A stretch of 64,000 nt of DNA from Millisia brevis NBRC 105863 (lineage in GTDB: Bacteria > Actinomycetota > Actinomycetes > Mycobacteriales > Mycobacteriaceae): contig NZ_BCRN01000006.1 in assembly GCF_001552615.1 (NCBI RefSeq), positions 62,001 to 126,000 on the forward strand, written 5' to 3'. Positions 1 through 10,050 of this stretch are shown one piece after another. The translations under genes were made by a program, and so were the position numbers. A model generated the notes under the pieces. That model searched no databases. It saw nothing but the letters and a program-made list of their open reading frames with translations, and had not been told where the DNA came from. How positions within the stretch are numbered: the first letter of the stretch is position 1; each line of letters opens with the position of its first letter.

Positions 1-79
1 TGATCGCCATTCTCGCGACCCTCTCGATCCGAATCCGCGGCGATTCGTACCCCGTTCGACACGGAAGGCCCCGTCAGAC

Positions 80-928
80 ATGAAGTGGAAGCTGTACTCC
101 CGAACGACCGCCGTCGTCGGCTCCCTGCTGGTGCTCGCCGCCTGCTCCGGAACCGACATCGCCCTGCAAGCCGACCAGGAGCCGGTGGCGGTCGACCGGT
201 CGGTGACCCCCGAGCCCGCGCCGACCGAGGAGCCGGCCGTCGAGGAGGCTCCGCACTGGAGCTATACGGGCGTCGACGGCCCGGAGAACTGGGGCGAGCT
301 GGCTCCGCAGTTCGCCACCTGCGCGGTCGGTACCCACCAGTCGCCGATCGACCTGGCCCCGGCCGTATCCGGCGATGTCCCGCCGATCTCGTTCGCCTAC
401 GCGCCCGCCCCGGTGACGATCCTCAACAACGGCCACACCGTGCAGGTCGACTACCCGGAGGGCAGCTCGATCTCCCTCGGCGACGTCCGTTACCAGGTCG
501 CCCAGTACCACTTCCACGCACCGAGCGAGCACACGATCGGCGGTGTCTCCTACCCGGCCGAACTGCACATCGTGCACGCCAACGACGCCGGTGAACTCGC
601 GGTCGTCGGCATCCTGCTGACCGAGGGCGCCGCCAACCCGGCGCTCGAGCCGGTCCTGGCGAATCTGCCGGTCACCACCGCGCCGCCGGTGAATCTCGGC
701 CTGACGGTCGACGCGGCCGACTTCCTGCCCGCCGACCACACGTCCTACCGGTACAACGGATCGTTGACGACGCCGCCGTGCACCGAGGGTGTGAACTGGA
801 TCGTCATGGCGACGCCGGTCGAGGTGTCCGCCGACCAGATCGCCCGCCTCGACGCGGTGCTCGCCGGAAACAGCCGACCGGTCCAGGCGGTCAACGACCG
901 CACCCCGATCGAGGACGGCACCGCCTAG
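80..928 (+). CDS. Alpha-type carbonic anhydrase, lipoprotein
   Basis: Predicted zinc carbonic anhydrase (CO2/HCO3- interconversion) anchored outside the membrane. The 282-residue product has a lipoprotein signal with lipobox LAAC (Cys22), then a Pro/Glu-rich linker to about residue 58. The alpha-CA core starts at W60-S-Y. Zinc ligands are H144 and H146 in YHFHAPSEH and H163 in AELHIVH. QSPID (87-91) and LTTPPC are family motifs, and C81 plus the Cys of TPPC may form the usual disulfide. Length suits a bacterial alpha-CA with lipid anchor and linker. ATG at 80 is preceded by GGAAGG. It stands alone and ends at a strong hairpin. Family call is firm; the physiological role (CO2 supply or pH) is inferred. 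Confidence 0.93.
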   Translation: MKWKLYSRTTAVVGSLLVLAACSGTDIALQADQEPVAVDRSVTPEPAPTEEPAVEEAPHWSYTGVDGPENWGELAPQFATCAVGTHQSPIDLAPAVSGDVPPISFAYAPAPVTILNNGHTVQVDYPEGSSISLGDVRYQVAQYHFHAPSEHTIGGVSYPAELHIVHANDAGELAVVGILLTEGAANPALEPVLANLPVTTAPPVNLGLTVDAADFLPADHTSYRYNGSLTTPPCTEGVNWIVMATPVEVSADQIARLDAVLAGNSRPVQAVNDRTPIEDGTA

Positions 929-963
929 CGGCTGCATCCGGGGCCAACGGCCCCCAACCGACC

Positions 964-1002
964 GATCGGGGGTGGGCATACCGCATGTGCCCACCCCCGA
1001 TC
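964..1002. terminator. Bidirectional hairpin between convergent genes
   Basis: Perfect 15-bp inverted repeat (GATCGGGGGTGGGCA and its complement) with a 9-nt loop. It lies between the carbonic anhydrase and monooxygenase stop codons, so it probably ends transcription from both sides. There is no U tract, as is usual in high-GC actinobacteria. Confidence 0.75.
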
Positions 1003-1028
1003 ACCCCCACCACCCGGGGTCCGGCCGA

Positions 1029-2873
1029 TCAGCTCAGATGATGTACGTCCTGCAGGCCGTAGATCGGGGTCGGAATGCCCTCGTAGCGCGCCTTGAGCTG
1101 CAGCGCCAGGTAGAGCGAGTAGTGCCGGGACTGGTGCAGATTGCCGCCGTGGAACCACAGCCCCGGCTGCTGGGTCGGCTTCCACATATTTCGCTGTTCG
1201 CCCTCCCAGGGGCCGGGATCCTTGGTCGTCTCCGAACCGAGCCCCCAGACCTTGCCTACCCGGTCGGCGACGTCCTGGCCCATCAGATCGGCGGCCCAGC
1301 CGTTCATCGAGCCGTATCCGGTCGCGTAGACCACCACGTCGGCCGGCAACTCGGTCCCGCCGGCCAGTACCACCGAGTTCTCGGTCAGATGATCGACGTT
1401 GCCGTGCGCGAGCTTGATCGTGCCGTCGGCCACCAGATCGCAGGCGCCGACGTCGATGTAGTAGCCCGAGCCGCGGCGCAGGTACTTCATGAACAGCCCG
1501 GAGTCGTCGTCACCGAAGTCGAGGTCGAATCCGGCAGCCTCCAGCCGGTCGTAGAAGTCCTTGTCGCGTTCGCGGATCTGGTCGTACAGCGGGATCTGGA
1601 ATTCGTGCATGATCCGGTACGGCAGCGACGCGAAGGTCAGATCAGCCTTCTTGGTCGTCATTCCACCGGCGACGGCCTGCTCGCTGTACAGCGCGCCCAG
1701 ACCGATCTCCATCAGCGAATCCGACTTGACGATGTGCGTCGAGGACCGCTGGATCATCGTGGTGTCGATGCCGTTCTCGACCAGCGCCTTGCAGATGTCG
1801 TGCGCGGAGTTGTTGGCGCCGACCACCACCACCTTCTTGCCGACGTAGCCGTCCGGGCCGGGGTGGCGGCTCGAGTGGTGCTGGTCGCCCGCGAAGACGT
1901 CCTGGCCGGGGAAGGTCGGCACATTGGCCTTGCCGGACATGCCGGTGGCCAGCACCAGTTGGGTCGGATGCAGGGTCAGCCGCTCGCCGTCGCGGTCGAC
2001 CTCGACGGTCCACTTCTCGGTCGCCTCGTCGTAGGTGGCCGACAGGCAGGAGGTGCGGCTCCAGTAGGGCACTTCCATGACCCGGGTATAGAACTCGAGC
2101 CAGTCGCCGATCTTGTCCTTCGGCGCGAAGACCGGCCAGTTCGCCGGGAACGGCAGATACGGCAGGTGGTCGTACCAGACCGGATCGTGCAGGCAGAGCG
2201 ACTTGTAGCGCTTACGCCACTGGTCACCGGGACGATCGTGCTTGTCGATGACGATCGCCGGCACCCGCAGCTGCCGCAGTCGCGCGCCGAGGGCGATACC
2301 GCCCTGGCCGCCGCCGACGACCAGCACATAGGGCTGATCCTCGCGGCCGAGCGCGGCTTCCTCGGCCTCACGCTTCTCCGCCCACGACCGACGATCGGTA
2401 TCGGAACCGTGGACCGCACCGAGCACCCGGGTCGCGCCGGAGGATTCCTCGTGGCCCTTCAATTCCTGCAGGGTGGTCAGCAGCGTCCAGGCGGCGTCGC
2501 CGTCGCCGTCGTCGCGCAGCCGCAGATGGCCGACACCGCGCCCGGTAGCGGTGTCGAACTCGATGAACGCGGAGACCACGCCGCCGTCCTCGGTGGCCGG
2601 CTCGCTGGTGCGGAAGCCGCTCGGCGCGGTGTCGTCGAGCCGCTCGCCCAGCATGTCGGCGATCTGCTCGCGGCCCTCGACCGTCTTGAGATTCCAGGTG
2701 AAGGACACCAGGTCCCGCCAGAAGCTGTCGGTGGCGAACAAGCCGGTGACGCGTTCGATGTCGCGCGCGGCCAGGGCCGCTTCGAACGCACCGAGCCAGG
2801 CGTCGACGCGCTCCTGCGGGGAGGGTGCGGAGGCGTCGTCCGGGCCGGTCCGGGGTTCCAGAGTCTGGGTCAT
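1029..2873 (-). CDS. FAD/NAD(P)H flavin monooxygenase with N-terminal SnoaL/NTF2-like domain
   Basis: Predicted flavoprotein monooxygenase (oxygen insertion using NADPH and O2); substrate unknown. The 614-residue product has an N-terminal SnoaL/NTF2-like region of about 150 residues, then an FMO-type core. Visible motifs are the FAD Rossmann GGGQGG, an FMO-like FAGDQHHSSRH stretch where the last aromatic of FxGxxxHxxx(F/Y) is His, a second nucleotide site VVVVGANNSAHD, and the late ATGYGS segment. ATG at 2873 is chosen because GAGGAG lies 9 nt upstream; an in-frame upstream start at 2978 would lack this site. It is divergent from the GAF regulator, its likely controller. Ketone or alkane-derived substrates are possible, but nothing here fixes this. 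Confidence 0.85.
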   Translation of the reverse strand: MTQTLEPRTGPDDASAPSPQERVDAWLGAFEAALAARDIERVTGLFATDSFWRDLVSFTWNLKTVEGREQIADMLGERLDDTAPSGFRTSEPATEDGGVVSAFIEFDTATGRGVGHLRLRDDGDGDAAWTLLTTLQELKGHEESSGATRVLGAVHGSDTDRRSWAEKREAEEAALGREDQPYVLVVGGGQGGIALGARLRQLRVPAIVIDKHDRPGDQWRKRYKSLCLHDPVWYDHLPYLPFPANWPVFAPKDKIGDWLEFYTRVMEVPYWSRTSCLSATYDEATEKWTVEVDRDGERLTLHPTQLVLATGMSGKANVPTFPGQDVFAGDQHHSSRHPGPDGYVGKKVVVVGANNSAHDICKALVENGIDTTMIQRSSTHIVKSDSLMEIGLGALYSEQAVAGGMTTKKADLTFASLPYRIMHEFQIPLYDQIRERDKDFYDRLEAAGFDLDFGDDDSGLFMKYLRRGSGYYIDVGACDLVADGTIKLAHGNVDHLTENSVVLAGGTELPADVVVYATGYGSMNGWAADLMGQDVADRVGKVWGLGSETTKDPGPWEGEQRNMWKPTQQPGLWFHGGNLHQSRHYSLYLALQLKARYEGIPTPIYGLQDVHHLS

Positions 2874-2964
2874 GGCGGTGTTCTCCTCGGTGCCACGTCG
2901 CGAAGGTTTGTGACTCACAGCACACTCCTTCCGCAACGCGGCATCAAGGGTTGCAGTGGGTTGC

Positions 2965-2976
2965 GTCACATATGAC
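2965..2976. promoter_or_regulatory. Dyad GTCA-CATA-TGAC in divergent intergenic region
   Basis: An inverted repeat GTCA/TGAC with a 4-bp centre, flanked by GTTG on the left and AAC on the right, lies between the divergent monooxygenase and GAF-regulator genes. It is a candidate operator for the adjacent regulator. This rests on position and symmetry only. Confidence 0.35.
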
Positions 2977-3036
2977 AACGTTCGAGATGGTGTCGGTGGT
3001 GGCCCGGCTCTGTGATTGGGCGCACAATCGACTGCG

Positions 3037-4284
3037 ATGCCCGATATCTCCCCCGATCGTTCCGGACCCGAGCCCGCGGTGGCGTCGGGTGACGACCCAC
3101 GCCACTACGCCCGCCTGCTGTCGGCGGTGTACGACGCGGCGATGGGCGGTGGGCGCGGTCCCGCGCGGCCCCGGACCGTCATCAGCGACTCGTGGGGTCG
3201 CGCGCGCGTGGCGGGGGTCGACCCGGACGCCGGGGCCGGCGATATAGGCCCGGTGGTCACCGATCTGCAGGCCCGGCGGCAGTCCTCCGGTCTGGCATCG
3301 ATCCTCGAGCATCTCGTCCACGGCCTCGACTCCGTGGTCGCCGACGACAACATCCTGGTCGTCGCGGACGCCACCGGTCGCGTGCTCTGGCGCAACGGGG
3401 CCAATCGGGTCCTGCACCAGGCCGACCGGCTCGGTTTCGTCGAGGGCGCCGACTGGGCCGAGAGCGCGGTCGGCACCAATGCGATCGGTACCGCGTTGGC
3501 GTCCGGTCGGGCGGTGCAGGTCTTCTCCGCCGAGCACTACGTGCGCAGTCATCACTCCTGGACCTGCGCCGGCGCGCCGATCCTCGACCCGCGGACCGGT
3601 GCGGTCCTCGGCGTGGTCGACGTCAGCGGTCCGGCCGAGACGATCCACCCGACGACGGTGACCCTGGTCGACCTGGTCGCCCAGCTCGCGACCTCCCGGC
3701 TGCGCGATGCCCACCACCGGTCACTGGATCGGTTGAGAGCGGTGGCCGCGCCGATTCTCGCCCGCGCCGCCGGGCCGGCGCTCGCCGTCGACACCGAAGG
3801 GTGGGTGGCCGCGCTCGATACCGTCGCGCCACGCGAACGGGTCACCCTGCCGGCCGGGGCGACGCCCGGACGGGTGCGATTGGCCGAGCTGGGCACCTGC
3901 GACCTCGAGCCGCTGCCCGGCGGGTGGTTGGTCCGTCCGGTCCCCGATGACCGGGACCCGGGCAGCGTCCGCCTGTCGATCGACATCACCGATCCGGGAC
4001 GCCCGCGGGTGACGGTGTCGGGGACCGCCGGCCGGTGGACGCACGATCCCTCGCCGCGGCACGCCCAGATCCTGCTGCTGCTCGCCCGCCGCACGGGTGG
4101 GTTGCGCGCCTCGGACCTGTCGCTCGAGCTGTTCGGGGCGGCGGACCGTACCGTCACCGTGCGCGCGGAGATGTCCCGGTTGCGCAAACACATCGGTGGG
4201 CTGATCGCCGCGGGGCCGTACCGCTTCGTCGAGGGGACCGAGGTGGTCGTCGTCGATCAGTCGGCGAATTCCCGGTACCAGTAG
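3037..4284 (+). CDS. GAF-domain transcriptional regulator (AcoR-like N-terminus, winged-helix C-terminus)
   Basis: 415-residue predicted regulator. The N-terminal half resembles the sensory region of AcoR-type activators, with ISDSWGRARVAGVDP and a GAF core around GADWAESAVGTNAIGTAL and AEHYVRSHHSWTCAGAPI. There is no AAA+ sigma-54 module. The C-terminal 75 residues look like a winged helix (ASDLSLELFG... RAEMSRLRKHIG). This sigma-54-independent layout is common in actinobacteria beside aldehyde or alcohol oxidation genes. ATG 3037 is preferred over TTG 3016. It is divergent from the monooxygenase, which it probably controls. Its last 28 bp overlap the convergent GNAT gene. Confidence 0.82.
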   Translation: MPDISPDRSGPEPAVASGDDPRHYARLLSAVYDAAMGGGRGPARPRTVISDSWGRARVAGVDPDAGAGDIGPVVTDLQARRQSSGLASILEHLVHGLDSVVADDNILVVADATGRVLWRNGANRVLHQADRLGFVEGADWAESAVGTNAIGTALASGRAVQVFSAEHYVRSHHSWTCAGAPILDPRTGAVLGVVDVSGPAETIHPTTVTLVDLVAQLATSRLRDAHHRSLDRLRAVAAPILARAAGPALAVDTEGWVAALDTVAPRERVTLPAGATPGRVRLAELGTCDLEPLPGGWLVRPVPDDRDPGSVRLSIDITDPGRPRVTVSGTAGRWTHDPSPRHAQILLLLARRTGGLRASDLSLELFGAADRTVTVRAEMSRLRKHIGGLIAAGPYRFVEGTEVVVVDQSANSRYQ

Positions 4285-4742
4285 TAGGCCCGTTCGCCGC
4301 CCGGCTCGTCGGCGCAGCGATAGCCCTCGCGGAGGTAGAACCGCTGGGCATCGTGATCGCCCTCGTCGACGTTGATCTCGATCAGCCGGACCTCGCGGGC
4401 CCACACGATCTCGGTCATCAGCCCGAGCAACAGTGCGCCCGCGCCGTGGCCGCGGTGCTCCGGCGTCACGTACAGCTCGTCGAGCAGAGCGACCGGGCCG
4501 TCGTACCAGACGTTCGGCCGCAGGGTGATCAGTGCGATGCCGATCGCGCTCCCGCCGCTCTCCGCGAGCAGGGCGAGGGTCTGCCCGCCGGTCAGCAGGG
4601 AGCGCAGTCGGCCGGCCAGAACGTCGGGCGACGGTGTCGGCGTGTCGTATTCGCTGTTGAAATCGAACAGCAACCGCCCGAGGGTCGCCGCATCGGCGAC
4701 CTCGGCGCGACGGACGGTGATCGATGCGGCTTCGGAGATCAT
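4257..4742 (-). CDS. GNAT family N-acetyltransferase
   Basis: 161-residue acetyl-CoA-dependent N-acetyltransferase of the GNAT fold; substrate unknown. The acetyl-CoA loop is in motif A: LDELYVTPEHRGHGAGALLL, where R-G-H-G-A matches the Q/RxxGxG/A signature. The C-terminal strand IEINVDEGDHDAQRFYLREGYR is typical of family members acting on small molecules or protein N-termini. ATG 4742 gives the full domain. It follows the acyl-CoA ligase by 62 bp on the same strand and converges with the GAF regulator over 28 bp. Confidence 0.88.
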   Translation of the reverse strand: MISEAASITVRRAEVADAATLGRLLFDFNSEYDTPTPSPDVLAGRLRSLLTGGQTLALLAESGGSAIGIALITLRPNVWYDGPVALLDELYVTPEHRGHGAGALLLGLMTEIVWAREVRLIEINVDEGDHDAQRFYLREGYRCADEPGGERAYYWYREFAD

Positions 4743-4804
4743 GCCGCGACTGTAGATCCCGTGCGAACAGGTCCTCGCCGGCCGGCGGCCGGGCCTGTCT
4801 ACGC

Positions 4805-6427
<1,623 letters not shown>

Positions 6428-6604
6428 GGACGCTCCAGTTCGAGGCTGCGTGACGGTGAGGACGAACACGCCGCACTGTGATGCAGGTCGCACGCCCACC
6501 TCCAGGATGCCGGCCGCGGGTGCGTCGCGGGGCCGCTTTCCCGCCGCGTTCGAATCGATCGGCCGTGTTGTCCACCCACCGGCGGCGCCGACGGCGCTGC
6601 GCCT

Positions 6605-6728
6605 GGACCCGTGGGTCCCCTTCCCGCACGGACCCGTGGGTCCCCTTCCCGCACGGGCCCGTGGGTCCCCTTCCCGCACGGGCCCGTGGGTCCCCTTCCC
6701 GCACGGACCCGCGGTCCCCCTCCCGCAT
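6605..6728. repeat. Tandem repeat, five units of about 25 bp with internal dyad
   Basis: Units start at 6605, 6630, 6655, 6680 and 6705. Units 1-4 are 25 bp and nearly identical; unit 5 is 24 bp and diverged. Each begins GGACCCGTGGGTCC (or the GGGCCC variant), a 6-bp inverted repeat with a 2-bp centre, followed by CCTTCCCGCAC. The array fills the centre of the 397-bp non-coding gap between the divergent acyl-CoA ligase and patatin genes. No gene is credible here. It could be a multi-copy operator or a slippage-prone minisatellite. Confidence 0.9.
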
Positions 6729-6824
6729 GCTGTCGCGGGCCGGCTACGGTGACCTCTATCGCCCTCGACCCGCGGATGGGGCGGTCGTGGCATGCGCAGG
6801 GTTCGGGAACGGGGGAGACGCCGG

Positions 6825-7760
6825 GTGACGACACGAGCGTTGGTGATCGGCTGCGGCGGGACCATCGGGGGCGCCTGGAGCGTCGCGGTCCTGCACGCGC
6901 TGCGCGAGCAGACCGGCATCGAGCCCGCCGAGTGGGACATCCTGCAGGGCACCTCCGCCGGCGCCGAGATCGTCACGATGCTCGGCGGTGGGGCCGGGGT
7001 GGACGACCTGGTGGCGATGCACCGCGGCACCACCGGCGATCCGCGGTTGAAGGCGCATATCGCCGATACCCCGGCGAGCCTGCCGCCGATGCCCTGGCCG
7101 GTGACCACCCACATCCGCACGGTGTTGTCGCCCGCGGCGGGACATGCCCGGCTCGCCGGCCTGGCCCCGATCGGACGGGCCGACCCGTCCTGGTTGCAGC
7201 GTCTGGCGGATTCCTTCACCGAGGAGAACGGGCGCAGCGGCCACCCCGGCGTCCGGATGGTCGCCTACGACGTCGGTCGGCGACGCCGGGTCGCCTTCGG
7301 AGCGCCGGAGGCCCCGTCGGTCTCGGTGGGATCGGCGCTGCGGGCGTCGTGGGCCATCCCGGGCTGGATGCCCCCGGTCCGCATCTTCGGCCATACCTAT
7401 GTCGACGGTGGTGCCGCGTCGACCGCTTCGGTCGATCTGCTGCCCGAGGACACCGATCTGGTCTACGTCGTCGCGTCGATGGCGTCGGAGCGCGGTCATC
7501 GCGTCCCCGGCCCGTCCGGTCTGCTCGAGGACCGGTTGCTGCGGCGGCCGATGTCGGCGGTCCTCGCCCGCGAGATCGCCGAGGTGCGCGCCCGCGGCAC
7601 CCGGGTGGTGCCGATCCTGCCGACCACCACCGACCTGATCGGCCTGGGCGCGTACTTCATGGACCGCGATCGGCGCCCCGCGGCGTTCGAGTCCGCGATG
7701 ACCACCGCCGCCGAGACCGTCGCGCGCGCCCTGCGTGCCGGCGACCCGCCGCTCGCGTAA
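6825..7760 (+). CDS. Patatin-like phospholipase family protein
   Basis: 311-residue predicted serine acyl hydrolase with the Ser-Asp dyad of patatins. The oxyanion loop is GCGGTIGGAW at residues 9-18, the nucleophile elbow is GTSAG with Ser44, and the dyad aspartate is in YVDGGAAS near residue 190. No signal peptide or membrane segment is seen, so it is probably cytosolic. GTG 6825 is preferred over ATG 6792 because GGGGGAG lies about 8 nt upstream and the sequence then starts just before the first beta strand. It likely cleaves lipid esters; the substrate is unknown. It ends at a strong hairpin. Confidence 0.88.
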   Translation: MTTRALVIGCGGTIGGAWSVAVLHALREQTGIEPAEWDILQGTSAGAEIVTMLGGGAGVDDLVAMHRGTTGDPRLKAHIADTPASLPPMPWPVTTHIRTVLSPAAGHARLAGLAPIGRADPSWLQRLADSFTEENGRSGHPGVRMVAYDVGRRRRVAFGAPEAPSVSVGSALRASWAIPGWMPPVRIFGHTYVDGGAASTASVDLLPEDTDLVYVVASMASERGHRVPGPSGLLEDRLLRRPMSAVLAREIAEVRARGTRVVPILPTTTDLIGLGAYFMDRDRRPAAFESAMTTAAETVARALRAGDPPLA

Positions 7761-7780
7761 CTCCTGAACAGGCCGGTCAC

Positions 7781-7808
7781 CCGCGGGTACCACATGCGGT
7801 ACCCGCGG
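7781..7808. terminator. Hairpin after patatin gene
   Basis: Perfect 11-bp inverted repeat CCGCGGGTACC/GGTACCCGCGG with a 6-nt loop, 20 bp after the patatin stop. It separates that gene from the iron-regulated haem operon. Confidence 0.7.
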
Positions 7809-7873
7809 TCCTTCGGCGTGCCCATTTCCGACCTGTCGGGCCGGCGCCTTTTCGGTTCGGGTGACCACGATAG

Positions 7874-7925
7874 TTGACGTGCGAACTACTTGTGGTGTCT
7901 GATGCCCAAGGTAAGCGTCAGCTAA
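7874..7925 (+). promoter_or_regulatory. Predicted promoter with IdeR/DtxR-like iron box before hmuT
   Basis: TTGACG at 7874-7879 and TCTGAT at 7898-7903 (18-bp spacing) form a plausible promoter. Immediately downstream, 7907-7925 reads CAAGGTAAGCGTCAGCTAA. It agrees with the 19-bp IdeR/DtxR consensus TTAGGTTAGGCTAACCTAA at 14 positions by my count, allowing S at the centre and W near the ends. Placement over the expected start of transcription fits iron-dependent repression of a haem importer. Confidence 0.6.
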
Positions 7926-7954
7926 CGTCCGATACCCATCCTGGAGTCCACACC

Positions 7955-8962
7955 ATGAGATCGCTTCGTCGTTCCCGGGTCGCCGCCGTCGCGGTGGCGT
8001 CCGCCATCGTCCTGACCGCCTGTGGCCAGAGCGGCTCAGGAGATGGCGCCGCGGCCGGCCCGTCGGAACTCCCCGACGGCTGGACCTACGTTGCGGGGGA
8101 GGATGTTCCGTCGGCGAGCGATACCGACGAGCAGGTCCTGCCGGTCGAGGTGACCGGCGACGACGACGTGATCTCCGAGGTCACCGATACCACCCGCACG
8201 ATCGCCGGCGGCGACGACATCATCGAGGTTTTCGACGCGCTCGGACGGTCCGACGACATCTTCGCCGCCCCCGAGGAGTCGGCCACCGAGACCGGTCGCA
8301 ACGCTCCGCAGACGTTCCTGTTCAACCAGACCACCGGTACCGAGGGCGTGCTGAGCCTCGACGGCACCCTCTTCCTGGGCAACAGCGTGCGTCGGCATAC
8401 CGAGCTCGCCGCCCAGCTGCGGCAGGCCGGGCTCAACGCCGTCGTGATCGACAACCTGCAGGCGCCGGCCCAGAAGGTGCGCCGCATCGCCGAGGCCGCC
8501 GGGTACGCCGCGGCCGGCGCTCAGCTCGCCGCGCGGGTCGACGAGCAGCTCGCGGAGGCCACCGAGATCGGCAACACGGTCGACGACGTTCGCGTCCTGC
8601 ACATCTCGGCCACCGGCGCGGGCGGCGATCCCGCGGTCGCCGGCGAGGACACCGCCGCCCACACCGTGATCACCGCAGCGGGTGCGATCAACGTCGGCGC
8701 CGAGGCGAACGTCGAGGATTACTCGCCGATCAGCGAGGAGGGCATCGTCGACACCGCACCGGATGTGATCCTCTTGTCGCAGGCCGACCTCGAGACCTGG
8801 GGCGGCGTCGAGGGCATCCGCACCGCCTTCCCGACGCTGATGCAGACCCCGGCGGGCGAGAACAACCGCTTCGTGGTGATGCCCGACCTGCAGCTGAAGA
8901 TCGGCGGCATCTCCGCCGGCACCGGCGCGGTCGCCCTGGCCGAATACCTCCGCGGGCTGTGA
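7955..8962 (+). CDS. hmuT: Haem ABC transporter substrate-binding lipoprotein
   Basis: 335-residue lipoprotein (lipobox LTAC) of the HmuT/BtuF type that captures haem outside the membrane and delivers it to HmuU. After the lipidation site the two-lobed fold shows VLSLDGTLFLGNSV, LNAVVIDNL and an N-terminal stretch VEVTGDDDVISEVTDTTRTIAGG. The C-terminal lobe runs APDVILLSQADLETWGG. ATG 7955 is 8 nt after GGAG. It overlaps hmuU by 4 bp (GTGA). Operon context and the iron box favour haem over B12 or siderophores; a ferric-siderophore role is the main alternative. Confidence 0.88.
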   Translation: MRSLRRSRVAAVAVASAIVLTACGQSGSGDGAAAGPSELPDGWTYVAGEDVPSASDTDEQVLPVEVTGDDDVISEVTDTTRTIAGGDDIIEVFDALGRSDDIFAAPEESATETGRNAPQTFLFNQTTGTEGVLSLDGTLFLGNSVRRHTELAAQLRQAGLNAVVIDNLQAPAQKVRRIAEAAGYAAAGAQLAARVDEQLAEATEIGNTVDDVRVLHISATGAGGDPAVAGEDTAAHTVITAAGAINVGAEANVEDYSPISEEGIVDTAPDVILLSQADLETWGGVEGIRTAFPTLMQTPAGENNRFVVMPDLQLKIGGISAGTGAVALAEYLRGL

Positions 8963-10050
8963 GCACGTCGATCGACCTGGCCGACCGGACCGCGAGCGGG
9001 GGCTCGACGGCGGCCGGTCGACGCCGGGCCCGCGGCGCGGCGACCCTCACCGTCAGCTCGATCCTGTTGCTGGTGGCGGTGATCGGGTCCTTCGGCATCG
9101 GCGCCCTCGACGTCCCGCCCCTCGATGTGGTGCGCTCCATCGGCGGCAAGCTGGGCCTGGTGGACTACTCGTCGGTCTCGCCGCGCGACGTCTCGGTGGT
9201 CTGGGACCTGCGGCTGCCGCGAGTCCTGCTCGCCTGCCTGGTCGGCGCCTCGCTGGCGGTCGCCGGCGCGGCATTGCAGGGCCTGTTCGGCAATCCGTTG
9301 GCCGACCCCGGCGTCATCGGCGTCTCGAACGGGGCCGCGGTCGGAGCGGTCGGCGCGATCGTCACCGGCACGACGGTGTTGGGCACCTGGACGATCCCGG
9401 TGGCGGCCTTCCTCGGCGGTCTGATCGCCACCTCGATCATCTACCTGCTCGCACGCAAGGATCCGGGTGGCACCACCGTCACGATGTTGCTGGTCGGCAT
9501 CGCGATCGGCGCGGGGTGTTCGGCGATCACCGGCTTCTTCACCTACATCGCCGACACCGACGAACTGCAGCAGCTGACGTTCTGGCAGCTCGGTTCGCTG
9601 GGCAGCGCCAAGTGGGAGCAGGTCGCCATCGTGGTGGTCCCGGTCCTCGCCGGCATCGCCGGGGTGCTGGCCCTGGCGCGACCGCTCGACCTGCTCGCGC
9701 TCGGCGAGCGACAGGCCAATCACCTCGGTGTCGACGTCGTCGCCACCCGGCGGCTGCTGATCGTGTTGGCCGCGTTGCTGATCGGTTGCGCGGTGGCCTT
9801 CGCCGGGACGATCGGATTCGTCGGATTGGTGATCCCGCATATCGTGCGGCTGCTGATCGGCCCCGGCCACGCCTGGCTGCTCCCGGTATCCGCGGTGCTC
9901 GGCGCCCTGTTGATCGTTGTCGCGGACACGCTCTCCCGATCGATCGATCCGCCGCTGGAGGTGCCGCTCGGACTGTTCACCGCCGCGATCGGCGCTCCCT
10001 TCTTCCTGTGGCTCATCCAGCGTCAACGACCGAAGGGGATGGCGCTGTGA
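8959..10050 (+). CDS. hmuU: Haem ABC transporter permease (FecCD family)
   Basis: 363-residue FecCD-family permease, about ten hydrophobic segments, forming the membrane channel of the importer. Family hallmarks are WDLRLPRVLLACLVGASLAVAG, QGLFGNPLADPGVIGVSNGA, FWQLGSLGSAKWEQ and the cytoplasmic GTIGFVGLVIPHIVRLLIGPGH segment that contacts the ATPase. The GTG start overlaps the hmuT stop and the TGA stop overlaps the hmuV GTG, so translation is probably coupled along the operon. Confidence 0.93.
   Translation: MSTSIDLADRTASGGSTAAGRRRARGAATLTVSSILLLVAVIGSFGIGALDVPPLDVVRSIGGKLGLVDYSSVSPRDVSVVWDLRLPRVLLACLVGASLAVAGAALQGLFGNPLADPGVIGVSNGAAVGAVGAIVTGTTVLGTWTIPVAAFLGGLIATSIIYLLARKDPGGTTVTMLLVGIAIGAGCSAITGFFTYIADTDELQQLTFWQLGSLGSAKWEQVAIVVVPVLAGIAGVLALARPLDLLALGERQANHLGVDVVATRRLLIVLAALLIGCAVAFAGTIGFVGLVIPHIVRLLIGPGHAWLLPVSAVLGALLIVVADTLSRSIDPPLEVPLGLFTAAIGAPFFLWLIQRQRPKGMAL

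Noticed and set aside
972-2975. Long plus-strand open frame opposite the monooxygenase gene
   Set aside because: It is an antisense shadow produced by high GC3; its protein shows no motifs, whereas the minus strand encodes a clear FMO.
6605-6728. CRISPR array
   Set aside because: The repeats abut without spacers, and no cas genes are near.
6611-7864. 417-residue frame through the 25-bp repeats and patatin gene
   Set aside because: The repeat array just lacks stops in this frame; the patatin motifs are in another frame.
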